64,000 bases of DNA from Ahaetulla prasina (GCF_028640845.1 NC_080542.1:65919064-65983063); one strand, 5' to 3'. Shown: positions 43,690 to 55,992, numbered from the stretch's first letter. Numbers and translations are program-made. The notes: generated by a model from the sequence alone, not told the origin.

Positions 43690-46257
43690 TTAGGCCTTTG
43701 GCTGATGTTGTGCAATGCACGGTCCGTCATTAATAAAGCCCCCCGATTCATGATCTTATACAGGGGGGTGCTGCGGACCTCATGGACATTTGTTGTACAA
43801 CCTCATGTTGTACCTTGATGAACGTATCTTTTCTTTTATGTACACTGAGAGCATATGCACCAAGACAAATTCCTTGTGTGTCCAATCACACTTGGCCAAT
43901 AAAATTCTATTCTATTCTATTCTATTCTATTCATTACGGAGACCTGGTTGGGCACGGAAGGGGGGGTTCCCCCCTTGTCGAAATGTGCCCTCCAGGTTTC
44001 CGAGCATTCCATCAGCCGAGGGCCCAAGGTAGGGGTGGGGAGGTGGCGGTTGTTATTAAGGAGAGTCTAGAACCGAGGGAGACCACTATACCTCAGATAT
44101 CTGGTTGTGAATCCCTTTTTGTGAAGTGGGGTCATAGAGTTCAGATGGGCTTTTTGATCACATACCTGGCTCCTTGCTGCGTGACAACGGCCCTGCCTGA
44201 GCTGCTGGAGATGCTCGCTGGGGTGGCGGTGGAGACCCCCAGACTTATGGTCATGGGGGATTTCAATTTGACATTGTCCGGCGCAGCATCGACAGCAGCT
44301 CGGGAGTTCATGGCTTCCATGATGGCCATGGACCTGACTCAAGTAGTTGATGGCCCTACTCACATTGGGGGAGGCACGCTAGATCTGATTTTTATCTCTG
44401 GACAGTGGTTGAATGATCTGGATTTAGGAGATTTAATCATCGAGCCTCTGTCATGGTCAGATCATTCCCTCCTTCGTCTGGACTTTCGGACCGCCACTCA
44501 ACACCGCAGGGAGACGGGACCAATATGCTGGTTCCGTCCCAGGCACCTGATGGACCCGGAGAGGTTTCTGATGGAGCTTGGGCCATTCCCTGAGGGCCTG
44601 GCCCACGGCATGGCTGAAGAACTAGTCGCGGCTTGGGAACAGGTCGCGGCTGAGGCTCTAGACCATGTCGTGCCTTTGCAGCCTCTGACCCGGCACAGGT
44701 CTCAACCAGCTACTTGGTTCTCCGAGGAGCTGAGGGAGATGAAACGCTGGACAAGACACCTAGAGAGTGCCTGGAGATCCAGCCATTCGGAAGCTGACCG
44801 GACACTAGTTAGGTCATATAGTAGGACCTACCTAGTGGCACTGAGGGAAGCAAAGCGTTTTTACATTTCCTCCCTCATTGCGTTGGCAGATAACCACCCG
44901 GCCGCTCTGTTTCGGGTAACCTGCTCTCTCCTTCAACAGGAGGTGCGGGAGGACCCCTTACAGGGGCGTGCCGAGGATTTTAGTGTTTATCTATACGATA
45001 AAATCATTCAGCTTTGGGATGGGTTGGATCAAAATTGGGTAGATCCAAGTGAGATGACGGAGACGCGTCTTGTTGAGACTGTTTGGGATTGGTTTGACCC
45101 TGTGACTCCCGAGGACATGGACAGGTTGTTGGGGAGGTTGAATGCCACCACATGTTTACTGGACCCGTGCCCTCCTGGCTGGTGCTGGCCACGCAGGAGG
45201 TGACACGAGGCTGGCTCCGGGGGATTATTAATGCTTCTTTGTTGGAAGGGGTTTTTCCTGCTGCCTTGAAAGAGGCGGTGGTGAGACCCCTCCTCAAGAA
45301 GCCTTCCCTGGACCCAGCTGTTTTAGGAAATTATCGTCCGGTCTCCAACCTTCGCTTTGTGGCGAAGGTTGTAGAGAGTGTGGTGGCACGGCAATTACCC
45401 CAATATCTGGATGAAACCGTCTATCTAGACCCGTTCCAATCCGGCTTTCGGCCTGGATACAGTACGGAGACTGCTTTGGTCACGTTGGTGGATGATCTCT
45501 GGAGGGCCCAGGACGGGAGTTATTCCTCTGCCCTGGTCCTATTAGACCTCTCAGCGGCTTTTGATACCATCGACCATGGTATCCTGCTGCACCGGTTGGG
45601 GAGTTTGGGAGTGGGAGGCACCGTTTATCGGTGGTTCTCCTCCTATCTCTCTGACCGGTCACAGACGGTGTTGGCAGGGGGGCAGAGATCGACCGCAAGA
45701 CGCCTCACGTGTGGGGCCTGATTCGCCAGTTGCGCCCCTTCGTTGACCGGGATGTCCTATGCACGGTCACTCATGCTCTTGTTACCTCTCGCTTGGATTA
45801 CTGCAATGCTGTCTACATGGGGCTCCCCTTGAAGAGCACCCGGAGACTCCAGTTGGTTCAGAATGCAGCTGCGCGGGTAATAGAGGGAGCCGCTCGTGGC
45901 TCCCATGTAACACCACTCCTGCGCAGGCTGCACTGGCTACCTATGGTCTTTCGGGTGCACTTCAAGGTGTTGGTTACTACCTTTAAAGCGCTCCATGGCT
46001 TAGGGCCAGGTTACTTACGGGACCGCCTACTGCAACCGATTGCCTCCCACCGACCCATGCGCTCTCACAGAGGGGGACTCCTCAGGGTGCCGTCTGCCAA
46101 ACAATGTTGGCTGGCGGCCCCCAGGAGAAGGGCCTTCTCTGTGGGGGCTCCCACCCTTTGGAATGAACTTCCCCCAGGACTTCGTCAGCTGCCTGACCTT
46201 CGGACCTTTCACTGCGAGTTGAAGACTTATCTATTTATTCGCGCAGGACTGGCATAG
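43690..46257 (+). pseudogene. L2-type LINE endonuclease-RT ORF, disrupted
   Basis: The endonuclease begins LWLMLCNARSVINKAP. After a frameshift it reads DLMDIC and is then interrupted by the CR1 insert. It resumes ITETWLGTEG, then VMGDFNL, GGGTLDLIFIS and SWSDHSLLRLDF (apurinic-type active-site motifs). RT follows: [16 protein letters not shown] (about 45330-45380), [31 protein letters not shown] (motif A) and [12 protein letters not shown]. At 45717-45722 the sequence jumps from LTCG to LIRQLRPF, losing the PQGS and YVDD motifs present at 3786-4776. The C-terminal domain (DYCNAVYMGLP, LQLVQNAAARV, LWNELPPGLRQL, stop 46255-46257) is intact. It cannot be catalytically active. Confidence 0.9.
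43796..43932 (+). mobile_element. CR1-type LINE tail inserted in the L2 endonuclease
   Basis: ATGTTGTACCTTGATGAACG through ACTTGGCCAATAAAA, then (TTCTA)n of about six units, splits the codons for DICC and ITETWLG. It is the reverse of 41892-42000. No target duplication is obvious, which is not unusual for CR1. Confidence 0.88.
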
Positions 46258-46448
46258 GAATTTTTAGTAGTTTTTACTATTTGGTTTTAAATTTTATGGG
46301 GTTTTATGTTTTAAATGGATTTTAATTTGGCCTATATTTAATAAGTTTTTTAATTACTGTTTTATTGTACACTTTCTGTTGTTTTATTTGGCTGTGAACC
46401 GCCCTGAGTCCTTCGGGAGAAGGGCGGTATAAAAATCTAATAAATGAC

Positions 46449-46545
<97 letters not shown>

Positions 46546-46560
46546 ATAATAGTAATAATA
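46449..46560 (+). repeat. Compound (AAT)n(AGT)n(AAT)n microsatellite at the L2 3' end
   Basis: About 18 AAT units, then about 13 AGT units (about 46505-46543), then a few AAT/AAC units. Long poly-Ile/Val or poly-Tyr/Leu frames here are artefacts of the repeat. Confidence 0.97.
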
Positions 46561-46579
46561 ACAATAATAAAAATTAAAA

Positions 46580-47825
46580 AAATATTTGGGGGACAAAGAA
46601 GAGCCGCCATAGCTGCCTCTCCTTTTTTTTCTTATTTTAATAAATAAATATAGTACTGAAAAAATATATTATGTTACTTCACAGAGCACCATTAGAGCAC
46701 AAACCAGGAGCTAAATTGCAAAGTTTTGAGAACTACAAAGCCTAAAACATATTGAATTTGAAGTGGATTAGATTGACTATGGATGTGCTTCACAAATACT
46801 CCTTCTGTACTGATTTCTCTTTAGTGTGTAAATTAAAGTCCATAAATTAAACATATTTGATACAAACTCACTAAAGCTGTTGAAAAAAAATTCAAAGGAG
46901 TTGCTTCCTGACTTTTCAATTGTTCCTGTCACTCCCAAGTGTCTGGAATTAGTTGGAAATTGATAGAAATCTAAATGATTTCAAATACCTCAGTTAAAAG
47001 ATGTAGGCAACCGGCAATGCATTTCATTTAATCTATTATTATCGTTTTGCTCTTTTACAACTGAATTTTTGTGTTATCAATCTTCTGTTGTACTTGTAGT
47101 TTTTCTTCCAAGGGCAGACTTAAACTATACTTTAAACTACGTTTATTGATTATTTGAAAGCTAGCTTCATATCCTTCATTTTCTAGAAATGGGCCGTAGT
47201 CACATGCATCACTGCCCTGCTGTGCAACTTTGGATCTTATCTTTAAAAGTGATTATTTGATAAGAAATATTCCCCTCATTATGAGTTCTTTTATTTTTAA
47301 TCAAGTTGTAGAAGTTTTTCTTGTACCCATTTTTTAAAAAACCCACCCCAACCTTAACTGATCAGTTGCTGTGATCAGGATTGCAGAATTCCTAAATTAC
47401 TTCATTGCAGATATTTGTTCAATTTGAAATCCAAGAGTTCCTACATGTTCTCCCTGTAGTGAACATTCATAGAATTTTTCATAAACAAGTCATTAAATAA
47501 AAAACAATAATAATGACTTGTAATTGAAAAAGCAGATATGCTATAAATAGGAAATTGATCAATAGAATAGCTCCTGGGTTTAATAAAATGATGAAATAAC
47601 TTATATTTTTAAAAAGATGCATTTAATTACAAACTAGCAGATGAGAACAAAATGTTTGCAAAATTAAGATTTAATTCTGTAGCATCTGGCCAAAGGTTTT
47701 CTTTTTCTTTCTCTATCAAAACAATCATAGTATAAAATAAGAGTGCAAAATCATATTGCTTCATAATAATTATAGAGAAAAAATACTAAAATGCTAGTAA
47801 TTCTATCTGTATCAATAAAAGAGAA
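46580..47825. other. AT-rich stretch, nothing recognised
   Basis: No gene or repeat signal that I can name. Confidence 0.45.
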
Positions 47826-47935
47826 TGTCTGTAGCTCAGGGTTGACTAGGGAGCCCTTGGTGCTCTTTGAGCTTGGTTGTTTTCTTGCTGATGTTTTATA
47901 ACCCAGCTAGGTAACATCTTCTGTGCTATTCTATT
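47826..47935 (+). repeat. Fragment of an interspersed repeat
   Basis: GAGCTTGGTTGTTTTCTTGCTGATGTTTTATAACCCAGCTAGGTAACATC resembles a common reptilian repeat block. Boundaries and class are uncertain. Confidence 0.4.
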
Positions 47936-48714
47936 CCATAATTCTGGTTCATACAGGGAAACCTGTTCTAGATGGACAGCCACATTTGCATTGTGATGCT
48001 CCTGTTATTCCCATTGTAGTAACTGATTTTGTTTTGCTTTTCTACAGATCCTATCCCAATCATTGTTACCGCATAGAGCTGGGTGAGGACCTTAACCAAA
48101 CTTAGTCATAGTTTGAATAGATAAATGAAAATCAATTGTCAACCTAGGACTGCACTGGATTTTTTTGGCAGCTGCAGCACACCTGCTGGCTTATACTTAA
48201 GTAATTGTTCACTAGGACTCCTAAATCGCTCTCACAATTATTGTTGTTGGGTCAAGTTCCACTTATTCTATATCTGTGCATTTGGTTTTTATTACCTAAG
48301 TATAAAATTTTACTTTTCTCACCACTAAATTGCATTTTGTTAGGTAGGGCTATGTTCAAGTCTGTCTTGGCAGTATACCCCTAATCCTTTGATTACTCCT
48401 CCAGAAGTGGCTGCTCTTTATAAAAGGGTACCTATATTAACATGCAGTTTACAAAAATGCAAACGATTTTGAAGATAACAACATTTAATCTTTGCTTTTT
48501 GTTTTTCAGTCAGTTTTGACTCCAGACATTACTTGTCAATTCCATGTAGTTTGCTAATTAACATTTTTGAATGTGATTGACCAGTCTTCCTAGGACTGAG
48601 ACTGACTGGCCCAAACATTACCCAAGTGGCTTCATGCCTAGAAATGCAAGGCATTTCACTCTAGTCCAGAGCCTTAACCATTTGCCCAAACAGGTTCTCA
48701 AACAATACTTATTG
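47936..48714. other. AT-rich stretch, nothing recognised
   Basis: No feature seen. Confidence 0.4.
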
Positions 48715-48740
48715 CTGTGTGTATGTACATACATACATAC

Positions 48741-48793
<53 letters not shown>
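48715..48793. repeat. (CATA)n(TG)n(TATG)n compound microsatellite
   Basis: TACATACATACATACATA, then about 18 TG units, then ATGTATGTATGTAT. The two ends are complementary, so it can form a hairpin. Confidence 0.95.
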
Positions 48794-48794
<1 letters not shown>

Positions 48795-50029
48795 AAATAC
48801 GTTCAATGTATTTTGTATACATTAAATACATTAAGTTGGGCTTGTCAAGCTTAGTGTAACTTTTTTTCAGATGTTTGCAATACTGATCTTGGAGGGCAAA
48901 CAAATGCATGCTGTCCTACCTCTTTCAGCTTAGCTAATTGTGTTGAACAGAGGTAGAAACTGACTTCAGCTGAATGTGATTGCTGTCTAGGAACCAGGAA
49001 TCTTTAATGTGCAAACCCCCCAACAATGATGAGGACTTTGGTCCTGAGAATGCATTCTGCAATCCCACATTTACTATTATGAATGCTTGGCAAACTTATT
49101 TCAGTTTTGCTCCTTTCCATGCAGGATTTGTAAAAATAAAGGGATGAAGGAAAGGATAGCAAAGTTCAAAACCTATGAGACTTATGTAACAATTGTAGAT
49201 AATCTTTTTTAGCTGGCTTCTGTGATAATGATGATTTGCTTCAGAATAGTATAAAGATAAGTGGACTTTCTTTATAATAGTAAGAATGATCCCATCTAAG
49301 TGAATTGAGTTACACAAAATAAAATATTTCAAAAGAAAGAAATTTTACATTACTGAAAACAGTGAATCAATCAACCCATTCTCACTTTAACTTTTCCACT
49401 CAAAATGAACACTCTGTGAAATCTAGAGATGATGCCTCATTAAAGCATCCCAACTTTCCACATCCCCTGTGTTTTCTATATTTTATTAAACATAAGGGAA
49501 CTTATTTCCTTTTAAATGCTCCATGCTGAAAGTGGTTCTTATGAGATTTTATTTGCACATAGGTATGTTAGTTATGAACCAAACTTTATAGTCATGTTGT
49601 AGAACAGCAGAGAACGTCTCTGAAGCCTTCTATCAGATGAAAACTTTCAACTTAGCATAAGCTTCTAAAGTATTTATGGAAGAACAAATACTAGCATTTC
49701 TAATCATCTTATGGCTTGGTCATAGCTCTGCTTTACAAAAACTATTTCCAGATAATTTAGAGTGTCTAAGTGGTTAGATCAAAATATCCCATTGGAGAGA
49801 TACTCAACTAGGCTGTAAGGACCCATATGATTCTGAAAACCTTGTATGCAACCTTGAAAACTCATGACATCAGTTTACAAATAGACATTTTTCAAAGGTC
49901 GTAAAAAGTATTAAATACATGAGTGGAAACTTTATATTTATTGTGCTCAAATTTAAATGTAAATGAAATAAAATTTAGTTTGTTGCCCTAATTCCTTTTT
50001 TTTTTTCAAATACTCCTCAAAAGTCAAGT
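48794..50029. other. AT-rich stretch, nothing recognised
   Basis: No gene or repeat signal that I can name. Confidence 0.45.
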
Positions 50030-50105
50030 GAAGCTCCCAGCACCATGGCTAGCTGGGGAAATTGAAGTTCACCTGTCTTAAAGATGCTAATGTTGAGAAA
50101 CACTG
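50030..50105 (-). mobile_element. hAT element end fragment
   Basis: GCTAGCTGGGGAAATTGAAGTTCACCTGTCTTAAAGATGCTAATGTTGAGAAACACTG is the reverse of the CAG(G/T)G..TCTCCAACCTTGGC end seen in the 86-bp repeat at 39349-39399. Confidence 0.6.
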
Positions 50106-50699
50106 ATTATGGAATGTCAGTGAAAATCCAAGACTTGGCTACTATCCAGAATAACTATTCTAGAATGCTTTACATAGTCCTCTGTAGTTAAGATTCTAAG
50201 ACAAGCACATATAAGCTATGAAAAGTTGGAGGTAAGAAATTTGAGAACCAGAAAACTATAAAATACAGCACATCAAATCCTGTTAAACTCACCTATTTTG
50301 CTAAGATTGGATTTTAGTAAACAGCCATGTTATTTTAAATGGTTCGATAGAAATTAAATGAGTTTTGTTTGTTTGCTTTGCTTTTTCATTTCTGTTACAA
50401 ATTTTCACTAGCATTCTAACATTCAAGGCAAGTAAAAGAAGACTAACAACAAAAAGAACCAAAAAGGGATAGACAAGTTGTGCAATCACTAAGCCATAAT
50501 TTACTGAGGCAATTCATTTTCAAATCTGAGTAACTTTTATCCATTGTAGCATCTCAGAAGCATCTCAGAAGAATCCTTTGAAGTGTAAAATGGATTGAGA
50601 CAGTGAATTTCCATGACTGAAACTGGATATATACCTGACTCTCTTCTGTCCTAGATCAGCACCTTAGATGCTATAACACATCTTACAAAATACAAACTA
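50106..50699. other. AT-rich stretch, nothing recognised
   Basis: No feature seen. Confidence 0.4.
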
Positions 50700-51030
50700 A
50701 CAAAGTTGGAAGGGATCTTGGAGGTTATCTAATCCAATTCCCTGCACAAGCAGGAGATCCTATACCAATCCATACAAATGACTGTCCAATCTTTTCTTTA
50801 AAATCTCCAATGATGGAGCACCCACAACTTCTGGAGGCAAGCCATTCCACTGGTTAATTGTTTTCACTTCTTACATCTAGGTTGGATCTCTGATAAGCTT
50901 CTATCTGTTACTTCTTCTCTTGCCATCAGGTGCTTGTGGCAGCTCCTCAGGTACTAGAAAACTGCTATCATATCACCCCTAGTCCTTCTCTTTGTCAGAC
51001 TAGACATTCCTAATTTTGTAGTTACTCCAA
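50700..51030 (-). mobile_element. CR1-family LINE 3' fragment
   Basis: AAAGTTGGAAGGGATCTTGGAGG, then CCAATTCCCTGCACAAGCAGG, GATGGAGCACCCACAACTTCTGG and CTGCTATCATATCACCCCTAGTCC are the antisense of the amniote CR1 3' region. 5'-truncated and diverged. Confidence 0.82.
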
Positions 51031-52199
51031 TAGACATTCAAACCACATATTTCGGTGAACATTTGCTACTTAGAAAACAAGTCAATGAAGTGGAATTCTA
51101 ACATAGCTTTGTTTCAGTGCAAAATGTCCTCCATACACAGAGACTTTAGGGACTACTTTTTCAGATAAATGGTAATAGGCATGCAAATTATTGTCCTGTA
51201 TTTAACTTTGTTTTAGCTTGTTGGACTTCACTTTTATCATTTTAAATATGCAATTTTCCTCATGGGAAAAGATGGGAATTTGTGTTCATTTTAATAAAAC
51301 TTTTGATTAAAAATTAATTATTTCTAAAATTCAAAATATCAATCCTTGGAAAGGCCTTTAAGTAGTCATAACTATCCAATCTGCATTTTCAATAATGAAA
51401 ACAAACTAGTTTGGCTTCATAGGGACCATGAGAGATAGCCTATGGGAGAAAACACTGTAATAATAAAGTATCCTACTCCTAAAGGAGCAATACAAGAACT
51501 AGAAATCTGCAGTAATTTAGTATAGATTCTTGTAGAGTTCTGGCGTTCAAACTAAATACCAGCTTTTTAATTGATTTACCTTCAAAATCAATGTATAGCG
51601 CTCATCTTAGCAAACTTATTTACATTTCTCAGGTCTCCACCCTCCCTCAATATTGGAAGATGAAATTGTAAATGATAGTATGCCCCTCTATTTATCAGCA
51701 GGATAATTCTTGAAAAACATAATAGAATGATGGCCAAACATGGGCTGGGAAGAGGAGCTAACAGAAGGAAGTTCAGTTTCAAAAAGTGGCCCAGTTCAGC
51801 TGGGGACTGTGAAGGAAAACTGTCCAAAATAACAGCACAACCCTATGTCAAAAGCAAATGGGCAAGTTTTTTTTAATGTTGGCATCTGTATAATTCTGAG
51901 CCTCCCTCCTAATTACACAATCAAAGCAGAGCAGTTGTTAAGATATTGGAAAGAATCCCAGAACCCACATTCTGCATTTTTTTCTCTGTCTTGTTTTCAT
52001 TGTACCCTGATAAAGCCAAGTAAATAATCACACTGATTATTCAGTTGGTGTTGGCAGGAAGCCAATAAAAGCAAAGCTGTGCTATTGCAACAGAGATTTC
52101 AACCCTTTTGTGTATGTTGACATCGCATAAAAGTTTGCAAAAGGTAAAAGCTCATATTGTGATTTTATTTTCATCATTTTGACAAAAATCTTCATTCCT
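51031..52199. other. AT-rich stretch, nothing recognised
   Basis: No gene or repeat signal that I can name. Confidence 0.45.
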
Positions 52200-52420
52200 G
52201 CACCTAGCCAATTTTGACTGATCTTGAAAAGCATGGAAACTGAGTAGGGCTTAGTTGGGAGATATCAAGAAATGAAGGACAAAAGCCTGCTTGCGAATTC
52301 AAATATGCATCAGGGCAGATGGCAGTGGTAAAATGCTTCTCTATTGTGGCGAAGAAAACTTATATGGGCATGTCTATGTAATCACCATGAGCTGAATTTG
52401 ATTTTAAGTCTTTACTTATA
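52200..52420 (+). repeat. 5S-rRNA-derived SINE, degraded
   Basis: GACTGATCTTGAAAAGCATGGAAACTGAGTAGGGCTTAGTTGGGAGAT aligns by eye with the 5S rRNA internal promoter region (TCTGATCTCGGAAGC...AGCAGGGTC...GGATGGGAGAC). A SINE body follows with GGCAGTGGTAAAATGCTTCT and ...GAAAACTTATATGGGCATGTC. It is not a functional 5S gene. Confidence 0.7.
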
Positions 52421-54372
52421 TAATCAATTAGCAGATTTTATTTTCAGATAGCACCATTCAGACTACACTTAAAGGATTACATTTGCCCGCATTAAAATAA
52501 TCCAGTTAGAAATTAGCTATTTTCTATAATATCGTAATTTTCTAAGCACAAATAGTTTTTACACCAGAAAATTAAATCCTTTTTTTCAGTGATTATCTTA
52601 CAGATTTTCCCTTTTTAAATTTTTATATCTAGATTTTCCCTAAAAGTAAACTCAATCCCAAACTCCTAGCTTGCCCTTTCTGACTCTTCTGACTCGAGCC
52701 ATTTAAAATTAAATTAAGCTGTTTATTTTATAACTCCAGCCTTTATTATCATAGTTATCAAGGTAAATTTATTTTAAGCTACATATATCCTTTATTTAAT
52801 TGATTTAAAGTTCAATTAGTTGAAATTTGTATGTATCCTTATTGCTTCCAAAATGATATTAATATGCTTTACATTTACTGATTCCTGAGTCACCATCTGC
52901 AATAATTCCTAATTGTTGTCACCATATTTCAAGATTCATCCATCCATGTTGAATGTCCTCCTATCATCTGTATTTTGTTCTCTGTAGAAATCATCTACTT
53001 AAGACATGCTCACTTAAAGGCAGTACAAATTCTCACTAAAATTGTAGCTTTCTTTATAAATTCTCCCATGTGTTTAGAGTGCTTCAAGGGAATAATGGAA
53101 ATTGAAAGAAAGAATTCTTCAGATAGACACTTCCATGGAATTAGTGGTGCCAATCTTGCAAAGTGTTACAAGAGGAAAGAGACTATTACAAATTCAGCTG
53201 AATATGCACAGAGACATCAAGGAGAATGTGAGCTAGATAATGTCCAGTATAACATTGCATTAGTCATGAATCCACAAGGCACCTTCAGGCAATTTTCAAT
53301 CCACAGCAGCAATGTAGAATGATAGCTGTTTTATGGCATGTGTTAGCAAGGAGGATGAAGGTAACTTTTCAAAACTCAAAAGCAAGTACCATTTTTTTTC
53401 CTCCTGAACCATTTTCTCCCCAGCCTCTAAGAATTGCAGATGTCCAGGATTGAAACTAAAATAAGTGGCTTTTAAAAAAAGATGTCTTGTGTTTTCTTTA
53501 AGCTGCAAAAAAACCATCAGATTTATTACAGACCAAAGCAAAATGCGCCTGAGAAACAGCTTGGCCTACCACATGTTGCTCGAAAAGTAACCAACCTCAG
53601 CTAACCTCTGCAGCTGAAAGAAAATGATGCTTTTTCTTCCCTATCTAAAATGTTTTTTTCAAAAATCATACCCAATGGAAACTATAGTTTTTGCAGGGAT
53701 TATTTGAACAGGACATTTTATATAGTCTATATATATAAAATCAGACTTGTTAAATTTCATATCTGCTTTTTTCAATTTCCATCAGAATAGGAAAATGATA
53801 AGGATGCTAGAATTTTATGCAGGAATGAATAGTACCAAATTTCATAGAAATCAATTTAGAGAAGTTTCAAGTTACATGTCTTTGATAATTTGCTCATTCC
53901 ATTTATACAGCATTTGTGAAGTTCCTAATCTCCCCTCGAGAAGATTTGATATGTTTGATCCAGAGAGGATCAAAAAAAAGATATGCAACTTACATAATTA
54001 AAGGGAAAGGGTTTCAAGCCCATGCAGAGGTTATTATGATCCTCTTTGATTTCGCTCCCACATGAACACCTGACCTGTTTTTATCTTGCCTGTCCTACAC
54101 TTAGTATTGCCTAAGCTTCTCATATACACATGCAAAGGCCAAAATGGGATGCAGACTGCTACTTCCAAGAATGAAAGGTAGAAGGAATCCAGACATATAG
54201 AACTGTATTATAGACAATTACTTTATAACTTAAAAAATACAATTTGCAAAAAAAAATAATCAAGAATAAAAAAGTAAAAAGAAAACCTCTGACAATACTA
54301 TTTTATTTAAAGGTAATTCTGGTAAAATATTGCCTTTAAATAAAAGAAATTATTAGAATATAATCTGCATTT
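52421..54372. other. AT-rich stretch, nothing recognised
   Basis: Contains a 115-codon open frame (52975-53322) with no recognisable domain, and AT-rich filler. Confidence 0.45.
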
Positions 54373-54460
54373 CTCAAAGGTGCTTTTTGAAAAGGCAACT
54401 GGACTTTGTTTTTCCTTGAAGACATTTCACTTCTCATCGAAGAAACTTCATCAGTTTTGA
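54373..54460 (+). mobile_element. One arm of the foldback MITE family
   Basis: CTCAAAGGTGCTTTTTGAAAAGGCAACTGGACTTTG, then CACTTCTCATCGAAGAAACTTCATCAG, matches the arms at 5047-5150. The opposite arm is missing. Confidence 0.7.
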
Positions 54461-54559
54461 TTGGGTGGAGAAGGGGATGGAAGGATTAGGATGATCTGCA
54501 TGTTGTAAAAGGATAGATAAAGGAAAAAGAATGAAGAAGAGAGATGAATGGAAAGCTAC

Positions 54560-54692
54560 AATGTTTTCCCAAAAATAAGACCCTGTCTTATATTCTTTTG
54601 AACCCTGAAATAAGCATTTGGCCTTATTGCCATTCGCTCAAAAGCCTGATTGGCCTTATTATCAGGGTATATCTTATTTTGGGGGAAACAGG
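54560..54692. mobile_element. Small MITE, TGTTTTCCCAAAAATAAGAC termini
   Basis: The left TGTTTTCCCAAAAATAAGAC mirrors the right TCTTATTTTGGGGGAAACAG. About 130 bp, non-coding. Confidence 0.72.
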
Positions 54693-55202
54693 GTAAATAA
54701 AAATTCAAACAGGAATCAATTTTTAAAAATGATGCAGTACCTACAGTGTTGAATATACAGTATATACAGTGTTGAATATAGTGTATTCATCAGAGATAGT
54801 ACCATTAGCAATCAAGAACAGAGGAATGTTTTCCACCCCTTGAATTGGGTAAAATCCAAAGTGAAGATTTTTGCATTCAACCAAAAGGCTGAATTTGGGG
54901 TGACACAACTGGCAGCCTCATTGTAAAAGGACCTCAAATTTGAGGCCAATCTTGATACTATTTATGCTACTAAATTCACAGAGGTTCTAAATTTGCAAGG
55001 CCACAGGAAAGGTAAAAATAAATTCCAAAACCCAGTGTGAAATGATCTCATAAATTGTGAATAGGGTCATTCCCAAATAGCTTCCAAAGAATCAGGAGGT
55101 TCATCTTATTTCTGAAACCAAGGCAGACAGAAGTGGTATATGCTGACTTACGCTGTTCCCAAAAAGGGAACTCATCACTGGGAAAGCTCTACCCAGCGGT
55201 CC
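54693..55202. other. AT-rich stretch, nothing recognised
   Basis: A short duplicated TACAGTGTTGAATATA motif lies near 54740-54780. Nothing else is seen. Confidence 0.4.
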
Positions 55203-55210
55203 CAGTAGAT

Positions 55211-55521
55211 CAGAGGTGGGTTTCAGCAGGTTCTGGCCAGTTCTGGAGAACCAGTAGCGGAAATTTTGAGTAGTTCGGAGAACTGGTAGTAAACATTCTG
55301 ACTGGCCCCGTCCCCATCTATTCTCTGCACCCAGGTCCCAGCTGATTAGGAGGAAATGGGGATTTTGCAGTAACCTTCCCCTGGATTGGAGGAGGGGGGA
55401 ATGGAGATTTCACAGTATCCTTCCCCTGCCACGCCCACCAAGCCACACCCACCAAGCTATGCCACATCCACTAGGTAATACCCACAGAACCGATAGTAAA
55501 AAAATTTGAAACCCACCACTG
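55211..55521. mobile_element. hAT MITE, intact, perfect 8-bp duplication
   Basis: CAGAGGTGGGTTTCA and TTTGAAACCCACCACTG are terminal inverted repeats. cagtagat flanks on both sides (55203-55210 and 55522-55529). This copy shows the uninterrupted form of the element split at 3531-5030. Confidence 0.93.
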
Positions 55522-55529
55522 CAGTAGAT

Positions 55530-55992
55530 AGCAGTAGAAAGAACACTCAACAAGTTCTTTTCCCAGTATCACTGGACAAGCAGATTCAATCCAATGTCTC
55601 TCATAGGCTTCCTGGCCCTGAGACATTAGACAGTGACATCACCATTAAATATGTGTACCATATGCCAATGCAAATTAGCTGTCATGCGGTGATATGTCCA
55701 TAACTACAATGCAGCTGAATGCTGTACCAGCTGAAGCTTCTAAAATATATTCAAGAGCCTCATGTTGATCCAATTGTAGAGTCTAGCTATGACTTAAGGA
55801 GAACATGATATTATAGCCCACTCACTGTGTTGTTTTGCAAAGGGAAGCATCAAAATTCTTTTTGATGTTGATAAATTTTTAAATCCATACTTAAGAGGCC
55901 TCAATTCCAGATCCAGAAATCTAAAAAACACTGCTCCATTTTGTACATTTGGACTTTTGCTGTTTATGCAGTGTTATTTAAACCTTTTGAGA
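55530..55992. other. AT-rich stretch, nothing recognised
   Basis: No feature seen. Confidence 0.4.

Larger units (their letters stand above)
42420..46445 (+). mobile_element. Nearly full-length L2-type LINE, 4.0 kb, internally damaged
   Basis: A GC-rich 5' leader (42420-43090), open frames of unknown role to 43690, endonuclease (43690-45200) and RT/C-terminal domain (45152-46257) are followed by a short 3'UTR. That 3'UTR has the CCGCCCT/AGGGCGG hairpin (46399-46427) and leads into an (AAT)n tail. The 3' half is the same family as 3577-4776. Damage: a CR1 tail inserted in the endonuclease, a frameshift in a C-run near 43740, and loss of about 400 bp of RT. Confidence 0.9.

Noticed and set aside
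46322..46647. Poly-Leu, poly-Tyr and poly-Ile/Val open frames
   Set aside because: They are direct translations of the (AAT)n(AGT)n microsatellite.
52200..52300. A genuine 5S rRNA gene
   Set aside because: Too diverged, lacking the 5S ends, and continuing into a SINE body.
52975..53322. 115-codon open frame with several Cys residues
   Set aside because: The Cys spacing fits no zinc-finger pattern, there is no repeat or gene context, and one open frame of this length is expected by chance in 64 kb.
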